In this document: in pieces, positions 30,900 to 36,228 of the stretch
How the letters are laid out: each line of letters opens with the position of its first letter
Position numbering within the stretch: the first letter of the stretch is position 1
Assembly: GCA_016793245.1 (NCBI GenBank)
Contig: JAEUHW010000116.1
Location: forward strand, 1-36,228
Origin: Planctomycetota bacterium
GTDB lineage: Bacteria > Planctomycetota > UBA1135 > JADKAF01
Reading direction: 5' to 3'
DNA: 36,228 nt
Program-made: the position numbers and the translations under genes
Notes under the pieces: generated by a model
Database searches by the model: none
Told to the model about the DNA's origin: nothing
Seen by the model: the letters and a program-made list of their open reading frames with translations, nothing else

Positions 30900-31811
30900 A
30901 TGCCCAACGGCTCAGAGAAGCCTCCCGGCTCGGAGAAATCCTCGGGAGCGGAGAAGCCCGCAGCCGCGGGGGGCTCCTCGCGCGGGAAGCGCGCGCCGAA
31001 GGCGCGAGCTCCACAGGCGAGCGCGCCCGCGAACCGGGATGAGCGCGAGCCCAAGAAGGGCCGCTGGTCCACCGCCGAGCTCGCCTGGCTGCGCGAGAAC
31101 TTCGCGCGCCGTCGCGATGAAGTCCTCGTGCGCGAGCTCGAGCGTCCGATCGAGGGCGTGCTCAAGATGGCCGAGCAGATCTTCCGCGGGCCGCGCGTGA
31201 GCGGCGACTGGAGTGCCGCGGAGGACGCGCTGTTGCGCGAAGGGCTCGGGGTGAGGAGCGAGGAAGAGCTCGCGTTGGTCCTGCGCCGCAGCGAGGCCGA
31301 GGTACGCCTGCGCGTGCGCGGCTTCGCGCGCTCGGGGCGCTCCGGGCGCTGGACGCAGGGCGAGGTCGCGGACTTGAAGCGCCTCTACGGGTCGCGCCGC
31401 GACGAGGACCTGGCCTCGATCCTCGGTCGCAGCTTGGTGTCGATCCGGCGCCAGGCAAAGGTCCTGCAGCTCGCGAAGGACAAGGGCTTCCTCCGCCGGC
31501 TCGAGGGCCGCCCGGCTTCGCGCATGCCGCGTTGGTCGACGGAGGAGATCCGCCAGCTCGCGAAGCTCTACTCCGAGACGCCGAATCTCGAAGTCGCGCG
31601 GCGCCTCGGACGCAGCGTGAAGAGCATCGTCTCGAAGGCGCACGAGCTCGACTTGAAGAAGAGCGAGGAGCGCCTCCGCGACATGGGCCGCCAGAACGTC
31701 GCCTTGCGCGAGGATCGCGCGGCGGCTCGCGCGGCGAAGCGCGCTCGCGCTCCGAAGTCCGCCGCTGCGAACCGAACGGCTCCCAAGTCGGCGAAGTCGA
31801 CGAGCGAGTGA
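30900..31811 (+). CDS. Four-repeat Myb/SANT- or GcrA-like DNA-binding protein
   Basis: 303 residues, very basic, with Ala/Lys/Arg tails at both ends (1-50 and about 265-303). Between them are four tandem helix-turn-helix units of about 42 residues, each opening with a Trp: GRWSTAELAWL (W56), GDWSAAEDALL (W104), GRWTQGEVADL (W151) and PRWSTEEIRQL (W212). Units 3 and 4 end with ILGRSLVSIRRQA and RLGRSVKSIVSKA, the W(S/T)xxE...LGRSxxSIxxKA pattern of Myb/SANT and GcrA-type domains. The basic tails suggest non-specific DNA contacts as well. It is likely a DNA-binding, perhaps nucleoid or regulatory, protein; targets are unknown. AGGAG lies 11 bases before the ATG. The 233 bases before it hold no gene and no clear promoter. 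It converges on the polymerase gene. Confidence 0.85.
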   Translation: MPNGSEKPPGSEKSSGAEKPAAAGGSSRGKRAPKARAPQASAPANRDEREPKKGRWSTAELAWLRENFARRRDEVLVRELERPIEGVLKMAEQIFRGPRVSGDWSAAEDALLREGLGVRSEEELALVLRRSEAEVRLRVRGFARSGRSGRWTQGEVADLKRLYGSRRDEDLASILGRSLVSIRRQAKVLQLAKDKGFLRRLEGRPASRMPRWSTEEIRQLAKLYSETPNLEVARRLGRSVKSIVSKAHELDLKKSEERLRDMGRQNVALREDRAAARAAKRARAPKSAAANRTAPKSAKSTSE

Positions 31812-31839
31812 GCGCGGCGCATCGAGGCAGGCGTCTCCT

Positions 31840-31864
31840 TCAGCAGACCCTGCTTCTCTGCTGA
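31840..31864. terminator. Hairpin between convergent genes
   Basis: TCAGCAGA (31840-31847) and TCTGCTGA (31857-31864) form a perfect 8-bp stem with a 9-base loop in the 63-base gap between the Myb-like gene and the polymerase gene. No T-run follows on either strand. A two-way transcript end is the likely role. Confidence 0.5.
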
Positions 31865-31874
31865 GCACGGCGCT

Positions 31875-34800
31875 CTATTCGCGCAGGCCGCCGTCGTTCT
31901 CGCAGCGCTCGAGGTACTCGAGGCGCAGCGTGCACGCGGCGGAACCCGCGCGCGGCTCCGCGGCGCCGAGCGGCAAGCCGTGCTCGTCGACCTCCCGCGC
32001 CGCGCCGTCCTCGCCGCCGTCGACGATCCCGCGCGCGATGTAGGGCCCGAGGCCTCGCAGGCGATCGCCGTAGCGGCGGTAGACCGCCGGGAAGAGCACG
32101 GTCTCGGCGATGCCGCTGCGATCCTCGAGCGAGAGGAAGCGCATCCACTCGCCGTTGCTCGTGCGCGCGCGGCGCGTGGTGACGAGCCAGCCCACGATCG
32201 TCACGCGCTGACCGCGGCGCTGCGGGAGCTCGGCGCAGGGCACGGGATCCGCGGCCGAGAGGAGCTCCTCGAAGAAGTCGAGCGGATGATGCGCGGTCGT
32301 GAAGCCGAGCAGCTCGAGCTCGAGCTGGGCTCGGCGCTGCGCGTCGAGCTCGGGCAAGCTCGGCACGCGCGGCTCCGCGGGTTCCGGCGTCGGGAAGAGC
32401 TCGCTGCCTGCGCGCTGATCCCAACCGGCGCGGAGCTTCACCCGCCGCGCGCGCTCCGGCGGCTCGAGGCGCGGAGCGGCGTTCGTCTCGCGACGCTCGC
32501 GCCGCTCGCGCGATGGCGTCGCGCCGAGCAGGAGGCGGAGGCGCCAGAGCAGCTCCGGGCGCGTGCGCTCGAAGCCGTCGAGCGCGCCGCAGAGGATCAG
32601 GGACTCGGCCTCGCGCCGATCGAGCGGCACGCGCTCCAAGAGCTCGCGGAGGTTCAGGAGCGGTCCTTCGCGGCGCGCGGCGAGCAAGGCGTCCTGCGTG
32701 CTCTCGCGGAGGCCGCGGATCGAAGCGAAGCCCACGCGCAGCGCGCCGCGTGCAGGCACTCCCTGCGTCGAGGGCAGCACGCTCCGCTCGCGCGCGTACT
32801 CGAGGGAGAACTCGCGCTGCGAGCGATGCAGGTCCGGCGGCAGGATCGCGAAGCCGCGCCGCCGCACGTCCTCGATGTAGACGCGCGTCTCGTAGTAGCC
32901 GGTGTCGCTGTTCAGGAAGGCGCAGAGCAGCTCCAGCGGATGATGTGCCTTCAGCCACGCCGCCTCGTAGGCCATGCGGCCGTAGGTCACCGCGTGCGCC
33001 TTGCAGAAGGAGAAGTTGCCGAAGCTCTGCACGAGCCGCCAGATGCGCTGCGCCGAAGCTTCGTCGACGCCTTCGCCCCGCGCGCCCGCGAGGAAGCGCT
33101 GCTCGAGCTCCGCCATCGCCGCGGGCTCGCGCCAGCGCTTCATCGCGCGCCGCAGCTCGTCGGCCTGGCTCAGCGTGAAGCCCGCGATCGCGCGCGCGAC
33201 GAAGAGCACGTCTTCTTGGTAGAGCATGACCCCGAAGGTCTCGCGCAGCACGGATTCCAGCTTCGCGTGCGGGAAGCTCGGCGCCTCGAGCCCTTGGGAC
33301 CTTCGCACGAACGCGTCCTTCATGCCGCTCTGCGCGGGGCCCGGGCGGATCAGCGCGATGCTCTGGATCACGCGGTCCATGTTCGCGGCTCCCATCTGCT
33401 TCAAGAGGGTGCGCATCGCCGGCGACTCGATCTGGAAGCAGCCCAAGGTGTCGCCCGCGGCGAGCAGGCCCGCGGTGTGCGGATCGTCTTCGGGCAGCTC
33501 GCTCGCAGATACGAGCGGCGGCGCGCCCGGGCGTGCCGCGACGAACGCGCGCGCTTCGCGCAGCGTGGTGAGCCCGCGGTTCCCGAGGAGGTCCATCTTC
33601 ACGAGGCCGAGCTCCTCGACGTCGTCCTTGTCGAGCTGGGTCACGATGACGCCCTTCGCCGCGCGCTCGAGCGCGAGAAAGTCCGTGAGCGCGCTCGGCG
33701 CCACGACGACGCCGCCCGGATGCAAGCCGAGATGGCGCGGCGTCCCGAGGATGCGATCGGCGGTGAGCAGCACGCTGCGCAGCGGCTCGCTCTCGATCGG
33801 CATGCCGCGGCACTCCGGCGTCGCGAGCGCCGCGGCGAGGACACCGCCCGGGCGCGGCGCGCCCGCGGCACCCTCCTGCCAGAGCCGCCACGCGTTCGAG
33901 TCCTCCGCGAGCGGTGCGCTCGCGCTCGCGCCGTTCGCGTCGGCCGCGCTTGCCGCCGTGCCGTCGAACTCGTCGCCCGCGCTCTCGAAGCCGTGCGGCA
34001 GCGCGCGCGACCAGCGATCGACCTCGTGCGGCGGCAAGCCGAGCGCTTTCGCCGTCTCGCGGAACGCGGAGCGGAGACCGAAGGTGTTCTGCGTGCAGAT
34101 CATCGCGGTCTTCTCCGCGCCGAAGCTCGTGTAGACCCACTGCAAGACCTCGTCGCGCCGTCGCCAGCAGAAGTCGAGGTCGATGTCGGGGCGGTCCTTC
34201 CGCGCCGGGTTCAAGAAGCGCTCGAAGGGCAAGGCGTAGCGCAGCGGATCGGCCTCGGTGAGCCCGAGCACGTAGGCGACCAGGCTGTCGGCCGCGGAGC
34301 CGCGTCCGATGCAGGGGATGTCGCGCTCCGCGGCGAAGTCGCGGATCCGCTTCACGAGCAGGAAGTAGTCCGCGAACCCGAGCTCGTGGATGACGCGCAG
34401 CTCGTGCTCCAATCGGCGCGCGACCTCCGGCGTCGGCGGGCGATAGCGCCTGCGCGCACCTTCCTGCGCGAGCGCCCAGAGGCGCGAGAAGGCGCTCTCG
34501 CCCTCCGGCAGCGGGCAGCGCGGGAAGTGCACCGCGCCGAGCGGCAGCTCGAGGCGGCATTGCGCGGCGAGCTCCGCGCTGCGCGCGAGCGCCTCCTTAT
34601 GTTCGCTCCAGCGCGCGGCCATCTCCGCGGGCGAACGCAGCCAGGAGCGGCTCGCGTGCGCTTCGATCTGCGCTTCGAGCGCCGCGTGCTTGATCGCGAG
34701 CAAGCGCCGATGCACCGGCGCGTCCTGCGGGTGCGGGAACCACGTGTCCTCCGCGACGACGGTGGGGATGTCGAGCTCGCGCGCGGCGCGCAGCAAGGGC

Positions 34801-35414
34801 TCCAGCGCGCGCGGCGGCGCGGGATCGGGGGCTTTGCGCGGATCGGCGTCGAGCGCTTCGCGTTGCGATGGGGTGCGCGTCCCGCGCGCGTGCCGACCGA
34901 GCGCGGCGAAGAGCCGACCGCGCGGCACGACGCGCGCCCAGCGCGCGAGGAGATGCGGCTCGTCGACCAGCACGAAGAGCGCATCCAAGTCGTGCGCTGG
35001 CAGATCCTCCGGCGGGAGATCGTGGCTCGCGCTCACCGCGGCGGGCAGTGCTTGGCCCTCTTCGCCGAACGCGGAGGCCGCGCGTCGCAGGCGATGCGCC
35101 GTGACGAGGCGGCAGAGCGCGCGATAGCCGGCGAGGTCCTGCGCGAGGAAGATCGCGCGCGCGAGCGCGCCGTCGCGGCGCGGGCTCGGCAGCGCGAGCT
35201 CGACGCCGAGGATCACGCGCACCGGCGAGCTCCGCGCCGCGCGCGCCCACGCGAGTGCGCCGTAGAGCCCTTCGCTCTCGGTCGCGGCGAGGCACTCGAT
35301 GCCGAGGGCCTCCGCGCGCGCGAGGAGTTCCTCGGGCGAGCCCACGCCGCCGAGCAGGCTGTAGTGGCTGTGCACGCGCAGCGGCGCGTAGTGCATGGGC
35401 TCGTCGCGGACCAT
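31875..35414 (-). CDS. dnaE2: Error-prone DNA polymerase III alpha subunit, DnaE2/ImuC-like
   Basis: 1179 residues, C-family polymerase. The N-terminal PHP domain keeps RVHSHYSLLGG (13-23) but the later TDH motif reads T45-E-S, so PHP metal sites look lost. The polymerase core has GRGSAADSLVAYVLG, the catalytic PDIDLDF (409-415) and the third Asp in KMDLLGNRGL (D608), so it should be active. LIRPGPAQSGMKDAF, GVMLYQEDVLFVARA, FCKAHAVTYG and a C-terminal OB fold (RVTIVGWLVTTRR) follow. DnaE2 polymerases lack proofreading and copy damaged DNA. The context fits: a Y-family polymerase gene lies directly upstream, as in imuB-imuC cassettes. No ribosome binding site precedes the ATG at 35414; an alternative ATG is at 35396. 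A low-complexity Ala/Ser/Glu/Asp-rich stretch (about 490-520) interrupts the core. Confidence 0.9.
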   Translation of the reverse strand: MVRDEPMHYAPLRVHSHYSLLGGVGSPEELLARAEALGIECLAATESEGLYGALAWARAARSSPVRVILGVELALPSPRRDGALARAIFLAQDLAGYRALCRLVTAHRLRRAASAFGEEGQALPAAVSASHDLPPEDLPAHDLDALFVLVDEPHLLARWARVVPRGRLFAALGRHARGTRTPSQREALDADPRKAPDPAPPRALEPLLRAARELDIPTVVAEDTWFPHPQDAPVHRRLLAIKHAALEAQIEAHASRSWLRSPAEMAARWSEHKEALARSAELAAQCRLELPLGAVHFPRCPLPEGESAFSRLWALAQEGARRRYRPPTPEVARRLEHELRVIHELGFADYFLLVKRIRDFAAERDIPCIGRGSAADSLVAYVLGLTEADPLRYALPFERFLNPARKDRPDIDLDFCWRRRDEVLQWVYTSFGAEKTAMICTQNTFGLRSAFRETAKALGLPPHEVDRWSRALPHGFESAGDEFDGTAASAADANGASASAPLAEDSNAWRLWQEGAAGAPRPGGVLAAALATPECRGMPIESEPLRSVLLTADRILGTPRHLGLHPGGVVVAPSALTDFLALERAAKGVIVTQLDKDDVEELGLVKMDLLGNRGLTTLREARAFVAARPGAPPLVSASELPEDDPHTAGLLAAGDTLGCFQIESPAMRTLLKQMGAANMDRVIQSIALIRPGPAQSGMKDAFVRRSQGLEAPSFPHAKLESVLRETFGVMLYQEDVLFVARAIAGFTLSQADELRRAMKRWREPAAMAELEQRFLAGARGEGVDEASAQRIWRLVQSFGNFSFCKAHAVTYGRMAYEAAWLKAHHPLELLCAFLNSDTGYYETRVYIEDVRRRGFAILPPDLHRSQREFSLEYARERSVLPSTQGVPARGALRVGFASIRGLRESTQDALLAARREGPLLNLRELLERVPLDRREAESLILCGALDGFERTRPELLWRLRLLLGATPSRERRERRETNAAPRLEPPERARRVKLRAGWDQRAGSELFPTPEPAEPRVPSLPELDAQRRAQLELELLGFTTAHHPLDFFEELLSAADPVPCAELPQRRGQRVTIVGWLVTTRRARTSNGEWMRFLSLEDRSGIAETVLFPAVYRRYGDRLRGLGPYIARGIVDGGEDGAAREVDEHGLPLGAAEPRAGSAACTLRLEYLERCENDGGLRE

Positions 35415-35441
35415 GGTGGGCGGGGCTCGCGCAGCTCTGGC

Positions 35442-36228
35442 TCACTGCGTGAGCGAAGGGGTCCGCAGCACGAAGCCGTCGGGCGGGTTCTCGAGCTTGC
35501 CGAGCAGCTCGACCGCGGGGCCGGCGACGAGACGGCCGAAGCCGTGCCGCGCGCGGATCGCATCGACGGCGCGATCGAGCCGCGCGCGCCGCGCCTCGCC
35601 GTCCTCGAAGAGCGTCGCTTGCGCAGGTGCCGCGGGTGCGAACCCGCTCAAGCTGAAGCCCACGCGCCGCACCAGCACGCGCCGCGTCGCGAGGCGTTCG
35701 AGCAACTCCAGCGCGATCGTTCGCAGCGTCTCCGTCGCGTGCGTCGGCTCCTTCAGCGTGCGCTGCGCCGGCGGCTCCGCGCGATCCACGTACACCAAGC
35801 GGACGGAGAGGCGTCGCGCGCCTAGTGCGCGCGCGTCGTGGTCGCTGGCGCCCAGCGCGCGCTCGCGCTGGTCCGGTGCGTCCGACGCACGCTCGCTGCG
35901 ATCACGCGCACCGAGCGCGCGCTTGCGGCGAGCACGCGCGCTGCGTGTGCGTTCGTCGCCCTCGCGCGCGTCGCGAGCCTCGTCGTCCGCGCCGTGCTCG
36001 CCGATGCCGTCTGCGCGGCCTCCCGCGAGCTCCGCACGCAGGGCGCGCGCGCCGGCTTCGTTCGCGCGTTGCACGTGGCTCAGCGCGCGCAGCCGCGCGC
36101 ACGCGCGATCGACGAGATACGCCAGCATCGCGCGCACCTCGGCGAGATCCGCGGTCGGCGCCCCGAAGGTCGTCTCGCGATGGATCGCGGCAGGCAAACG
36201 CTCGGGGCGCACGGGCGTGCGATCGATG
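35442..36228 (-). CDS. Y-family DNA polymerase (DinB/ImuB-like), 3' part only
   Basis: The gene runs off the right edge of the window, so the catalytic palm is not seen. The visible C-terminal part is the little-finger (IMS_C) domain: AIHRETTFGAPTADLAEVRAM, then RLR, an unusual insertion (35817-36086) and the returning strand ARRLSVRLVYVDRAEP with TLKEPTHATETLRTIALELLERL. The C-terminus ends GFGRLVAGPAVELLGKLEN, then FVLRTPSLTQ, as in DinB-like polymerases. The insertion replaces the usual short turn and contains three imperfect RALGA(R/S) units. With the DnaE2-like gene 27 bases downstream it probably forms a translesion-synthesis cassette. Whether it is an active DinB-type or a non-catalytic ImuB-type protein cannot be told without the 5' part. 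Confidence 0.85.
   Translation of the reverse strand, partial: IDRTPVRPERLPAAIHRETTFGAPTADLAEVRAMLAYLVDRACARLRALSHVQRANEAGARALRAELAGGRADGIGEHGADDEARDAREGDERTRSARARRKRALGARDRSERASDAPDQRERALGASDHDARALGARRLSVRLVYVDRAEPPAQRTLKEPTHATETLRTIALELLERLATRRVLVRRVGFSLSGFAPAAPAQATLFEDGEARRARLDRAVDAIRARHGFGRLVAGPAVELLGKLENPPDGFVLRTPSLTQ

Overview
The window is a very GC-rich stretch of bacterial chromosome that reads most naturally as Planctomycetota. The best lineage markers are a very large secreted protein combining a DUF1080-type lectin/hydrolase domain, a PVC-type dehydrogenase-like propeller, HEAT repeats and a C-terminal CxxCH haem domain, a DUF1570-like protein, and several large secreted repeat proteins with EF-hand, HEAT or thrombospondin-3-like repeats. 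Many exported proteins share an 'AQ' signal-peptidase junction. Menaquinone genes of the futalosine type (mqnC, mqnE) also fit. The assignment is from gene content only.

Layout. (1) Positions 1-1700 hold a mobile-element-like unit: a REP-associated HUH/Y1 transposase (RAYT) gene between two long inverted repeats, with part of a third repeat copy at the window edge. (2) 1723-10122, all minus strand: trpS, a membrane metallophosphoesterase, the giant PVC-type protein and an exported M28 peptidase. (3) 10337-14738, minus: an exported protein with 14 EF-hand loops, a NYN-domain protein and a DauA-like FAD amine oxidoreductase. (4) 14932-18689, plus: an exported HEAT protein translationally coupled to a DUF1570-like protein with a broken HExxH. 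(5) 18732-24054, minus: a 1079-residue exported multidomain protein, a thioredoxin-fold-like exported protein whose reading frame carries an in-frame UGA just after the signal peptide, and an anchored helical protein. (6) 24136-24855, plus: a METTL20-like methyltransferase. (7) 24940-28687, minus: mqnC-mqnE overlapping by ATGA, and a membrane coiled-coil protein. (8) 28882-31811, plus: ptsI (enzyme I) and a four-repeat Myb/GcrA-like DNA-binding protein. (9) 31875 to the right edge, minus: an error-prone DnaE2-like polymerase preceded by the 3' part of a Y-family polymerase gene, which together look like a mutagenic translesion-synthesis cassette.

The items most worth a second look are the UGA interruption behind a strong ribosome binding site (22184-22903), the RAYT unit with its three repeat copies, the Y-family polymerase with a low-complexity insertion in its little-finger domain, and the four-Myb-repeat protein. 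No tRNA, rRNA or CRISPR array was seen. Coding was judged by protein family resemblance, since high GC makes long antisense open frames common here.
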